A stretch of 38,524 bases of DNA from positions 1-38,524 of the forward strand of contig NZ_KE384676.1 in assembly GCF_000426925.1 (NCBI RefSeq), read 5' to 3'. The position numbers and the translations under genes were made by a program. The notes beneath the pieces are model-generated. The model saw only the letters and a program-made list of their open reading frames with translations. It had not been told where the DNA came from and did not search any database. Position 1 is the stretch's first letter; each line of letters starts with the position of its first letter. This DNA is from Dolichospermum circinale AWQC310F. Its GTDB lineage: Bacteria > Cyanobacteriota > Cyanobacteriia > Cyanobacteriales > Nostocaceae. Of the stretch, positions 17,537 through 25,241 are shown piece by piece.

Positions 17537-17907
17537 TTTATTTAGATACTAGCGCCATTGTTCCTTATTATGTGCCTGAAAAATTAAGTGCTGTTGTTGA
17601 ACAACTATTACAAAAACAAGAAGATAAACCGATCATTAGTCAATTAGTTGAGGTGGAATTATTTTCTGCCTTATCTCGTAGGGTAAGAATGGGTGAAGTT
17701 TCCCAAAATGACGCTAGACGGATTACAGAATTGTTTGAAAATCATCTTAATGAAGGTTTGTATGGTCTTGTTTTATTGGAAAATCAACATTACCGTTTAG
17801 CTAGAGACTGGATATCCAGGTTTGATCTGCCTTTAAGAACTTTAGATGCTTTGCATTTAGCTGTGTGTAGTATTAATAATTTGTCTCTGGTCTTGCAATT
17901 AACCTGA
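17533..17907 (+). pseudogene. VapC-type PIN toxin truncated by the CRISPR array
   Basis: This PIN-domain RNase toxin starts at TTG. Three expected acidic sites are present: D5 in YLDTSA, E in VEVELFSAL, and D in TLDALHLA. Normal VapC proteins continue with a strand, a TAD-like motif holding the fourth acidic residue, and a final helix. Here the frame passes from NNLSLV straight into the first CRISPR repeat at 17892, which supplies the residues LQLT and the stop. At 124 residues it lacks the TAD segment. It is therefore probably inactive, although the antitoxin is intact. Junction with the array is exact. Confidence 0.8.
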
Positions 17908-18872
17908 TTACTCAAAGCTAATTTCACCTCACGTCATTAGCCTGTAGCGTTTCGTTGCTTGTTCTTGCAATTAACCTGATTACTCAAAGCTAATTTCACC
18001 GCCAATGGTTTTGGGATATTGCTGGTTTTTGAATCTTGCAATTAACCTGATTACTCAAAGCTAATTTCACCGCTGATTAAGCTAAATAGACAATTAGCTG
18101 ATTTACTTGCAATTAACCTGATTACTCAAAGCTAATTTCACCGCTGCTATTCCGTCCCCAACATTTAAAAAGGAAATTCAGACTTGCAATTAACCTGATT
18201 ACTCAAAGCTAATTTCACCGTATATGTTAGGCGCTGCAACTACCCAAGCATACACTCTTGCAATTAACCTGATTACTCAAAGCTAATTTCACCTTTCTAC
18301 CATTCCCTCAGAAAATTTCCTTTCCCAGCCTTGCAATTAACCTGATTACTCAAAGCTAATTTCACCCGGTGAAAAATGTCCTTCCGAATAAATTTTGGAG
18401 AACTTGCAATTAACCTGATTACTCAAAGCTAATTTCACCTGCGGCGGCCCAGATTTTATCCCGATCTTTAATTCTTGCAATTAACCTGATTACTCAAAGC
18501 TAATTTCACCAAGCTTACAATAGAAGCCGAAAATACTTTTAAGCTCTTGCAATTAACCTGATTACTCAAAGCTAATTTCACCGTCCGGGTTTTTTAGCAT
18601 GGATGAGATCAGGGTCCTTGCAATTAACCTGATTACTCAAAGCTAATTTCACCTTTCCTGAAAATGCGATCCACACACATTCTCAATTTCCCCTTGCAAT
18701 TAACCTGATTACTCAAAGCTAATTTCACCCGCCGGGACGACCAATGAGACAGAAATATTGTTGCTTGCAATTAACCTGATTACTCAAAGCTAATTTCACC
18801 TGGAATTTTCCGACTTGCTTTATGATCCTGAACTCCTTGCAATTAACCTGATTACTCAAAGCTAATTTCACC
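17892..18872 (-). CRISPR. CRISPR array: 14 identical 37-bp repeats, 13 spacers
   Basis: Fourteen copies of a 37-bp repeat begin CTTGCAATTAACC and end CTAATTTCACC on the plus strand. Starts are at 17892, 17964, 18035, 18106, 18183, 18257, 18330, 18403, 18474, 18546, 18617, 18693, 18764 and 18836. I see no mismatch in any copy. Spacers are 35, 34, 34, 40, 37, 36, 36, 34, 35, 34, 39, 34 and 35 bp, all different, with no match seen elsewhere in the window. The minus strand is inferred to be transcribed, since the effector gene reads into the array and the repeat then ends TTGCAAG before each spacer. No cas1, cas2 or cas6 is present. Confidence 0.98.
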
Positions 18873-20618
18873 TGCCGTATCCCAGATAGTAAGCTGTGTA
18901 AAGCTTTCAGATGATGATTGCGCGGATCTCTTGTTTTTCTTAGTTTTGGGAATTTTATTTTCCACTGAATTCGGTGAAATGCTTGATGTGCAAGGTGCGC
19001 GGGTATCTGGCTTATTGTCAAGGTTCGGATCGCTTACGGTGTCTAGCTTTGAGGTTGTTTTTGCAGGAGTAGAGGTTTTTACATCCCCCCTTCCGCGCTG
19101 AGTTCCCTTTGCGGGGGTTCTTACAAGGGTTAATTGGGAGGAATGTTCATCCTCCGGTGGTGCTTGCACACCTTCCTGATGACAGTGCGTTTCACACTCA
19201 GAGTCAGGCTTTCGGGTTTCCCCATGTTCCCACGCCCAAGCGCGGTACACTGTTTGTAATTGTTTTTTGCCCTTGAGTAAAATATTCTTTGCTGCATTGG
19301 AATCACGCCCTTCTGTGTGGCCACATTCTGTACAGCGATGAGTTCTTTGACTCAAGGCTTTCTTTATTTTAGCACCACAATTTGAACAGTCAACCGTAGT
19401 GTAGTGAGCCGCAACTTTTACAAACTCTCTATCAGTATCTTGACACTTTGTTTCAATTTTACTGATTAAATCACCCAGTGCCGAATCAGCAAAACTTTTG
19501 TTTAAACCAGCTTTACGTTTTGCTCCATTCTGTTCATAGCCATTGCCATCCTCACGCTTTTTAGCTTTGGGCTTGCGATTAAGATTTTGTATTTTTATGT
19601 CTTCCATCACAATACCAGAATACTCGCGGACAATCTTAGTAGATAACTTATGATTAAATGCGTTGCGGCTGCGGCGAATCTTCTCATGATGTAGTGCTAT
19701 TTTTCGGTAGGTTTTCTTCTGATTGCATCCTCCCTTAACTTGTCTAGATGCTTTGCGCTGTAACCGTCTTAGCTTGGCTTGCTGCTTTCTAAATAGTCTA
19801 GGCGGTTCAACTTCTCTACCCTGATCTGTGGTAATAACTGATAGTAAACCAGGATCAATTCCCACTGATTTATCAGATTTTGGTAATGGTTCATCGGGAA
19901 CATCAACACATACATGAAGATAATAACCTGATGGTTCTATAACTATCCTGGCTGCTCCCCATTCCTGCCAATCATATCTATCAAATAACCCCTTAACCCG
20001 AATTTTACCAAGCTTGGGGAACTGGACATAACCATTATTTGAACCGGGTATTTTTTCCGGTTTTAGTTCTTTGGATTTACCACCAGCATTGAGGTTGACA
20101 AGCGACTTGATTTTATCATTTCTCCCTTTGAATTTTGGCTTTCTACCGGGGTGTTTTGGGGTAACATAGGCTTTCCATGATTTCTTTAAAGAATCAATTA
20201 CTCCCGCCTTAAATTTAGTGGGAACATCTGCCATGAAGTCGGGAATTTTATCACTTCTATAAAATTCACATTGTCCATATTTATCAGGGTCTTCAATATT
20301 CAAATGTTGCCTAATCTCGCAATAGGGATAACCATTCTTGGGTCTAATCACACCTGTACCGACTAATCGCACTTTCTCCCATTTCTCAGTAGATTTACCT
20401 TTTTTGTCTTCAGTAACGACTTTTCGCCATTTCCACTGTAAAACCACACCATCGGGAATGACTTGATCACCTATTTCTTTCTCCCTATAATATTTCTGTC
20501 TTCCTGCTAATTTCAGTGATAAGCCCGTGTTCCATACCCACTTGAGTTTATCCAGCCATTTATCAATTGTCTGTGACTGTGCAAGAGTCGGATAGATTTT
20601 AAATTCCAGGGTTTTCAT
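18852..20618 (-). CDS. TnpB/Cas12-like RuvC nuclease, candidate type V-U effector
   Basis: A 588-residue protein of the TnpB/Cas12 lineage. Residues 1-60 match a TnpB N-terminus (MKTLEFKIYPT, KWVWNTGLSL). The split RuvC nuclease is intact: D255 in VGIDPGL (RuvC-I), E339 in IVMEDIK (RuvC-II), D439 in GRDSNAAKNI (RuvC-III), with a four-Cys zinc ribbon (CSNC...CTEC) between the last two. The core ends near 450; a further 138 residues are S/T/K/P-rich and disordered, and their DNA appears to hold a tracrRNA. The last six residues and stop lie inside the first CRISPR repeat. I start at ATG 20618 rather than a GTG nine codons upstream. Cas12k is unlikely because the catalytic triad is kept and no tnsB, tnsC or tniQ is present. 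Cyanobacterial V-U2 (c2c8) is the nearest named candidate; a plain IS605 TnpB is the alternative. Confidence 0.8.
   Translation of the reverse strand: MKTLEFKIYPTLAQSQTIDKWLDKLKWVWNTGLSLKLAGRQKYYREKEIGDQVIPDGVVLQWKWRKVVTEDKKGKSTEKWEKVRLVGTGVIRPKNGYPYCEIRQHLNIEDPDKYGQCEFYRSDKIPDFMADVPTKFKAGVIDSLKKSWKAYVTPKHPGRKPKFKGRNDKIKSLVNLNAGGKSKELKPEKIPGSNNGYVQFPKLGKIRVKGLFDRYDWQEWGAARIVIEPSGYYLHVCVDVPDEPLPKSDKSVGIDPGLLSVITTDQGREVEPPRLFRKQQAKLRRLQRKASRQVKGGCNQKKTYRKIALHHEKIRRSRNAFNHKLSTKIVREYSGIVMEDIKIQNLNRKPKAKKREDGNGYEQNGAKRKAGLNKSFADSALGDLISKIETKCQDTDREFVKVAAHYTTVDCSNCGAKIKKALSQRTHRCTECGHTEGRDSNAAKNILLKGKKQLQTVYRAWAWEHGETRKPDSECETHCHQEGVQAPPEDEHSSQLTLVRTPAKGTQRGRGDVKTSTPAKTTSKLDTVSDPNLDNKPDTRAPCTSSISPNSVENKIPKTKKNKRSAQSSSESFTQLTIWDTAGEISFE
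19040..19270 (-). ncRNA. Candidate tracrRNA with split anti-repeat, overlapping the nuclease 3' end
   Basis: Minus-strand sequence contains CAATTAACC (19128-19136) and CTCAAAGCTA (19044-19053). These are exactly complementary to GGTTAATTG and TAGCTTTGAG in the CRISPR repeat and are arranged in the antiparallel order required. At the second site GGTG also precedes TAGCTTTGAG, as in the repeat, with 2 instead of 4 nt between. Between the two lies a C5...G5 pairing (19085-19117) that would bring them together. Upstream are hairpins GGAGGA-loop-TCCTCC (about 19134-19152), GGTGT-GCAA-GCACC (about 19161-19174) and GTGTG-AAA-CGCAC (about 19184-19196). The ends are approximate. Confidence 0.6.
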
Positions 20619-20645
20619 ATAAAATATGCTTGTGCGATCGCCCAC

Positions 20646-20897
20646 ATCGTACTTACAGTTGTGAATTTATGGTAATTATGACAGAACTAGATTGGGTAGT
20701 CTTAATTATACCCATATTATATATGATCAGCTAACCTGCTACTAAATTGAATAATGTAAAAACGTCAAATTTTTATAAAAATTAATGTCATGGGAGCATA
20801 TTGCTCCCTTGCTTAATCCTGTGTAAATTAAATGCAAAACAGCTTACTAGCGTAAACTAGCCCAAGTTTTGATTAGTTTATCAAAAGAAAATTGCAA
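20646..20897. other. Intergenic region with hairpin
   Basis: A 252-bp AT-rich gap between hypB and the nuclease gene. It contains a perfect hairpin at 20792-20808 (GGGAGCA / TGCTCCC, loop TAT), which could end hypB transcription on the minus strand, and the promoter region of the nuclease. A HIP1 site lies at 20634-20641, just upstream of the chosen start. Confidence 0.65.
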
Positions 20898-21707
20898 TTA
20901 AACAGAAACCACAACCTTACTAAACAAAAACCCATACCACTCATCTAACCCTTCCCCAGTAGTAGCAGAAACTTGGAACACTTGGATTTTGGGATTTACC
21001 TGTTTAGCATATTCAATACAACGCTGAACATCAAAATTGATATAAGGCAATAAATCAATTTTCGTTAAAATCATAATATCACTACTGCGAAACATATAAG
21101 GGTATTTAATAGGTTTATCTTCTCCTTCCGTCACCGATAAAATTACCACCTTAGCCGCTTCTCCCAAGTCAAACAAAGCCGGACAAACCAAATTTCCGAC
21201 ATTTTCAATCATCACCACAGAATTTAACGGCGGATTCAATTCTTGCAGCCCTTTTTCTACCATAGAAGCATCTAAATGACAACCAGTACCCGTGTTAATT
21301 TGCACGACTTTACAACCAGTAGATTTAATTTTTTCAGCATCATTTGTAGTTTCTTGATCACCTTCAATAACGCTGATAGTTAGTGTATTTTTTAAATCAT
21401 TAATAGTGCGAGTTAATAAAGTAGTTTTACCTGCACCGGGAGAACTCATTAAATTTAAAGCCAGAATATTTCGACCTTTAAACCAGCCACGATTTTGGGC
21501 AGCTAATAAGTTATTTTTACCTAATATTTCTTGTTCTAAAGATATGGTTGTATTATGGACTTGAGCATGAATTTGGGTTGTTTCTTCATGATGATGGGAA
21601 TGAGTAATTACAGTCCCATCTGCTAAAGTATGAGTATGATGATGTTCATTTTCCATATTTGTAATTGTTGTTTGATTATCGTCGGCACAACCGCAAGTTA
21701 CACACAT
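20898..21707 (-). CDS. hypB: Hydrogenase nickel incorporation GTPase HypB
   Basis: A 269-residue GTPase that helps insert nickel into the hydrogenase large subunit, with HypA. The N-terminus has MCVTCGCAD and a His-rich nickel-storage stretch (residues about 20-45, HHHTHTLADG and THSHHHEE). The P-loop is SSPGAGKTTLL, followed by EGDQET, IENVGNLVCP and the guanine-specificity TKIDLL. Its start overlaps the end of hypA by 10 bp. Last gene of the minus-strand hyp run. Normal length and all motifs are present. Confidence 0.97.
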   Translation of the reverse strand: MCVTCGCADDNQTTITNMENEHHHTHTLADGTVITHSHHHEETTQIHAQVHNTTISLEQEILGKNNLLAAQNRGWFKGRNILALNLMSSPGAGKTTLLTRTINDLKNTLTISVIEGDQETTNDAEKIKSTGCKVVQINTGTGCHLDASMVEKGLQELNPPLNSVVMIENVGNLVCPALFDLGEAAKVVILSVTEGEDKPIKYPYMFRSSDIMILTKIDLLPYINFDVQRCIEYAKQVNPKIQVFQVSATTGEGLDEWYGFLFSKVVVSV

Positions 21708-22039
21708 AATTCCTCTACTTCAATTTCTTTAATTTTTAGTTCTTCACCAGCTATTATATCTAATTTAATACTACCACATTCACAAATACCAAAAGGTTTT
21801 TCGACATAAAAATTTGTACCACATTCACGACATTTAGCCATTCCTGGTATTTCCAAAATTTCTAATCTTGCCCCTTCAACTATTGTACCTTGGGAACAAA
21901 TATCAAAACAAAATTTAATCGCTTCTGGCATAATAGCTGATAATTGACCAATTTCTAATAATACTCTTTGGACTTTTTTATTTTGGGCGTTTTCGCTAAC
22001 TATAGCGATGATATTTTGAGTGATTCCTAGTTCGTGCAT
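21698..22039 (-). CDS. hypA: Hydrogenase nickel chaperone HypA
   Basis: A 113-residue HypA. The start MHELGITQNI carries the nickel-binding His2, and the zinc site has two Cys pairs (CREC and CECG). It delivers nickel to the HupL precursor with HypB. The 3' end overlaps hypB by 10 bp, and hypE lies 59 bp upstream, across a short CGCAGAG repeat tract. Confidence 0.96.
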   Translation of the reverse strand: MHELGITQNIIAIVSENAQNKKVQRVLLEIGQLSAIMPEAIKFCFDICSQGTIVEGARLEILEIPGMAKCRECGTNFYVEKPFGICECGSIKLDIIAGEELKIKEIEVEELCV

Positions 22040-22098
22040 AGGTTTTTTTTATTTCACGCAGAGACGCGGAGGCGCAGAGAGAGGAAGAATGAGGTTTT

Positions 22099-23193
22099 TT
22101 AACAAATTCTGGGAAGTTGGTCGCCGACTAGCATATCTATGATTCTTTCTGCACCAAATTTGGTTTTTAATAGGACTATTCCTGGTGGTGTGGGAATAAT
22201 TTCACCTATGATAGATGCTTGTTTTCCTGTGGGGTGGTTTTTCATTGTTGCTAAAATCAAATCGACTTTTTCTGGAGGTGCAACTATGACTAATTTTCCT
22301 TCGTTGGCTAAATATAAGGGTTCTAAACCTAAGATTTCACATACTCCATTTACTTCTTCTTTAATGGGAATTGCATTGTCATGAATGCGTATTCCTAAGT
22401 TAGAAGTGAGGGCAAATTCATTTAATACTGTGGCTAAACCTCCTCTGGTTGCGTCTCGCATGGCGTGAATTTGGGGACAAATTTTAATAATTTCGGCAAC
22501 TAATTCATGTAATGGTTGACAGTCGCTTTCTATATTTGTGTCTAATGCTAATTCTCCTCTGGCAATTAATATTGCTGTGCCATGATTTCCAATTTCTCCG
22601 TTGATAATTACCACGTCTCCTGGTTGAATATGGCGCGGAGAAATATCAATTCCTGGGGGAATTATGCCAATACCGGCAGTGTTTATAAATAATTTATCAG
22701 CACAACCACGATTAACAACTTTTGTGTCTCCTGTGACTATTTGTACTCCAGCTTTTTGGGCTGCTTTCTGCATACTAGCCACAACTTTTCTTAATGTTTC
22801 TATGGGTAAACCTTCTTCTAAAATCATGCTACAAGTGAGATATAAAGGTTTTGCTCCACTCACGGCTAAATCATTAATTGTACCATTAATTGCTAATTCT
22901 CCTATGTCTGAACCAGGAAAAAATAAAGGATCTACTACATAGGAATCTGTAGTAAATGCTAATCGCTTTCCATGTTGAGAAAGACTAAGTAAATCAAATG
23001 TGGCTTGGTCTTCTAATTGGGATAAAATGGGATTATCAAAACTTTTCACAAATATATCGGCGATTAAATCTCTCATGGCTTTACCACCACTACCATGAGA
23101 TAAATTAATATGAGTATCTCTCACTTTTCCTGCACGACGACGGACTTGTTCGATTTTTTGAAAGAGTGAATTTTGATTAGGGTTAATTGGCAT
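22099..23193 (-). CDS. hypE: Hydrogenase maturation protein HypE
   Basis: A 364-residue AIR-synthase-like ATPase that dehydrates the carbamoyl group placed on its C-terminal Cys by HypF, making the cyanide ligands of the NiFe site. The functional C-terminal motif PRIC is intact, and LSHGSGGKAMRDLI forms the ATP-binding glycine loop. Internal landmarks include VSGAKPLYLTCS, VTGDTKVV and MRDATRGGLATVLNE. Normal length. Confidence 0.97.
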   Translation of the reverse strand: MPINPNQNSLFQKIEQVRRRAGKVRDTHINLSHGSGGKAMRDLIADIFVKSFDNPILSQLEDQATFDLLSLSQHGKRLAFTTDSYVVDPLFFPGSDIGELAINGTINDLAVSGAKPLYLTCSMILEEGLPIETLRKVVASMQKAAQKAGVQIVTGDTKVVNRGCADKLFINTAGIGIIPPGIDISPRHIQPGDVVIINGEIGNHGTAILIARGELALDTNIESDCQPLHELVAEIIKICPQIHAMRDATRGGLATVLNEFALTSNLGIRIHDNAIPIKEEVNGVCEILGLEPLYLANEGKLVIVAPPEKVDLILATMKNHPTGKQASIIGEIIPTPPGIVLLKTKFGAERIIDMLVGDQLPRIC

Positions 23194-23231
23194 TTTAAAG
23201 TTGCTTTGTAATTATATTTTTTTTCTTGTGG

Positions 23232-23250
23232 GACAGGCATCTTGCCTGTC
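23232..23250. repeat. Palindromic repeat GACAGGCA-TCT-TGCCTGTC
   Basis: A perfect 8-bp stem with a 3-nt loop lies between hypE and the tautomerase gene. A GGCAAGATGCC-type relative is at 33001-33028. It is one of the common palindromic repeats in these genomes and could attenuate operon transcription. Confidence 0.7.
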
Positions 23251-23262
23251 ATTATTAATTAA

Positions 23263-23478
23263 TTACCTACCTGTTTCTTCATGTCTACCATTGTGTTTAT
23301 CGTAATGTAAAATGCCACCAACTGCCCAATCTTCCCGTTCAAATTCGTCAATATGTACGGTTATCCACTCGGGTTTTGTTCCTAAAGCAGTAACTAAAGC
23401 ATCAGTTACAGCTTTGACTAATTTCCGCTTTTTTTCTATGGAGTGACCTTTACCAATTTGGACAGTAACAAAAGGCAT
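23263..23478 (-). CDS. 4-oxalocrotonate tautomerase-family protein in the hyp operon
   Basis: A 71-residue protein of the small tautomerase superfamily, with the catalytic amino-terminal proline after Met1 (MPFVTVQIGKGHS) and the conserved KPEWITVHIDE segment. The family forms hexamers and moves protons on enols; the substrate here is unknown. Preceded by GAGGA. It lies between hypD and hypE, 24 bp from the former, as in other Nostocales hyp operons, so an auxiliary role in hydrogenase maturation has been suspected but not shown. Confidence 0.9.
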   Translation of the reverse strand: MPFVTVQIGKGHSIEKKRKLVKAVTDALVTALGTKPEWITVHIDEFEREDWAVGGILHYDKHNGRHEETGR

Positions 23479-23502
23479 ATCATTTTCCTCAAATTGTGCA
23501 AT

Positions 23503-24654
23503 TTAGATTGATAGTGGTTGGGGCGATACACCTGATTTATCTCGTTTAGCCATAGTTGAAAGTCGCCCATATTTGTAATATGCTGCACAAGCACCTTCGG
23601 AAGAAACCATACAAGTTCCTATGGGTGTTTCTGGTGTGCAAGCTGTTCCAAATACTTGACATTGCCAAGGTTTTAAACTTCCTTTCAGAATTTCTCCACA
23701 TTGACAAGCTTTATGATCTGCTACTTTTAAATTAGGAATTGTAAATTTAACTTCAGCATCAAATTGGGCATATTCTGCGCGGATTTTAAAACCGGAATTG
23801 GGGATTTCTCCTAAACCTCGCCATGCAAATTTTTCCCGCACTGTAAAAACTTGATTCATGGCTGTTAATGCGTTTTGATTTCCGACTGGTTCTACTAAAC
23901 GATTATATTGATTTTCGACTTGACAACGATTTTCTACTATTTGTTTTAATAACATCCAAATAGATTGGAAAATGTCTAATGGTTCAAAGCCAGAAATAAC
24001 GATGGGTTTATGATATTCTTGAACAATAAATTCATAGGGTTCTGTTCCTATGACCATACTTACATGACCTGGACCAACAAAACCATCGAGTTGTAAATCG
24101 GGGTTTTCTAATAATGCTTGTAAGGCGGGAATTACTAAGACATGATTAGAAAACATACTGAAATTAGTAATATTTTCTGTGGCTGCTTGGAGAATGGTAA
24201 AAGCAGTGCTGGGGGCTGTGGTTTCAAAGCCTAAACCGAAGAAAACTATTTCTTTATGGGGGTTTTCTTTGGCTATTTTCAGACTATCTAAAGGTGAGTA
24301 AACCATGCGAATATCCGCACCTTGGGCTTTGGCTTGCAATAAGCTGGTTTTTGCACCAGGTACACGCATTGCGTCGCCAAATGTGGTAAATATGATGTTG
24401 GGTAGTTGACAGAGGGCGATCGCATCATCTATTCTCCCTTTAGGCATGACGCAAACTGGACAACCAGGACCATGAATTAATTCTATATTATCGGGTAATA
24501 TTTCTTCGATTCCATATTTAAAAATCGCATGGGTATGTCCTCCACATACTTCCATTATTTTTAAATGTCTGTCTATTTGTTGGCTGAGTTTTTCGATTTC
24601 TTTTTGTAAGGCTTGGGCTTTTTCTGGGTTGCGAAATTCATCTACATATTTCAT
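23503..24654 (-). CDS. hypD: Hydrogenase maturation protein HypD
   Basis: A 383-residue iron-sulfur scaffold where Fe(CN)2CO is assembled with HypC. Conserved motifs are MEVCGGHTHAIFKYG, HGPGCPVCVMPKG, FGLGFETTAPS and FVGPGHVS, and the C-terminal Cys-rich cluster region (CQCGEILKG...CQVFGTACTPETPIGTCMVSSEGAC). Full length and intact. It follows hypC after a 120-bp gap. Confidence 0.97.
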   Translation of the reverse strand: MKYVDEFRNPEKAQALQKEIEKLSQQIDRHLKIMEVCGGHTHAIFKYGIEEILPDNIELIHGPGCPVCVMPKGRIDDAIALCQLPNIIFTTFGDAMRVPGAKTSLLQAKAQGADIRMVYSPLDSLKIAKENPHKEIVFFGLGFETTAPSTAFTILQAATENITNFSMFSNHVLVIPALQALLENPDLQLDGFVGPGHVSMVIGTEPYEFIVQEYHKPIVISGFEPLDIFQSIWMLLKQIVENRCQVENQYNRLVEPVGNQNALTAMNQVFTVREKFAWRGLGEIPNSGFKIRAEYAQFDAEVKFTIPNLKVADHKACQCGEILKGSLKPWQCQVFGTACTPETPIGTCMVSSEGACAAYYKYGRLSTMAKRDKSGVSPQPLSI

Positions 24655-24774
24655 ATCAATTTTAGATTTTAGATTTTGGATTAATTACTTCACAAAACAT
24701 AAATTGATTAGCTAGAATGTCATTATTTTGTTTTCCAGTCCGTTAAAACTGACTTTTGCTATTAGCCTTGTACT

Positions 24775-25020
24775 TTAGTGCAAAGCGGCTATTTCTTGCA
24801 ATAATTTTAATGTTTCTGCTGCTTCTTTTTCGTTAATTCTGTTCATGGCAAAACCAACATGAACTAATACCCAATCTCCTATACAAGCTTCTGGTGGGTG
24901 TTGTTGGTCAACTATACAGGCTATGTTTATTTCTCTTTTGACTCCTCCAATATTAACTATAGCTAGTTTGTGTTCTCTGTTGGTTATTTCTGTTATTTGT
25001 CCGGGTATTCCTAAACACAT
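24775..25020 (-). CDS. hypC: Hydrogenase assembly chaperone HypC
   Basis: An 81-residue HypC/HupF-family chaperone. The essential Cys2 is present in MCLGIPGQI, and GDWVLVHVGFAMNRI is the family signature. It binds HypD to load the iron-ligand group and then hands it to HupL. AAGGAAA precedes the start. The tandem duplication at 25034-25241 lies directly upstream. Confidence 0.96.
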   Translation of the reverse strand: MCLGIPGQITEITNREHKLAIVNIGGVKREINIACIVDQQHPPEACIGDWVLVHVGFAMNRINEKEAAETLKLLQEIAALH

Positions 25021-25033
25021 TTGAGTTTTCCTT

Positions 25034-25241
25034 TTTTAAGATTTATCTCACGCAGAGGCGCAGAGACAACGGAGGTTTTTATAGCGTTTCTCTTAAGTAT
25101 TTAGCGGCTGCAATTACACTTTGTCCTAGTGATAATCTTTTAAGATTTATCTCACGCAGAGGCGCAGAGACAACGGAGGTTTTTATAGCGTTTCTCTTAA
25201 GTATTTAGCGGCTGCAATTACACTTTGTCCTAGTGATAATC
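25034..25241. repeat. Exact 104-bp tandem duplication covering the hypF 3' end
   Basis: Positions 25034-25137 and 25138-25241 are identical over 104 bp. The unit contains the last about 59 bp of hypF, its stop, and a CGCAGAGGCGCAGAG short repeat. The copy joined to hypF keeps that gene whole; the outer copy leaves a non-functional tail fragment (25079-25137) in front of hypC. Perfect identity suggests a recent event or an assembly artefact. Confidence 0.95.

Noticed and set aside
17892-18872. Array transcribed rightward from a leader at the vapC side
   Set aside because: The left flank is protein-coding toxin sequence. The nuclease and array are co-oriented on the minus strand. The repeat/anti-repeat complementarity itself is symmetric and does not decide direction, so this remains an inference.
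18725-19021. Minus-strand 98-codon frame across the array end
   Set aside because: It is encoded largely by CRISPR repeats and spacers (repeat-encoded peptide QVKLALSNQVNCK recurs) and overlaps the nuclease frame; not a gene.
19130-19324. Minus-strand 64-codon frame in the nuclease tail
   Set aside because: It overlaps the nuclease gene in another frame and lies over the proposed tracrRNA; no recognisable protein features.
18852-20618. Assignment of the nuclease as Cas12k of a CRISPR-associated transposon
   Set aside because: All three RuvC acidic residues are present, and no tnsB, tnsC or tniQ genes or transposon ends are visible nearby.
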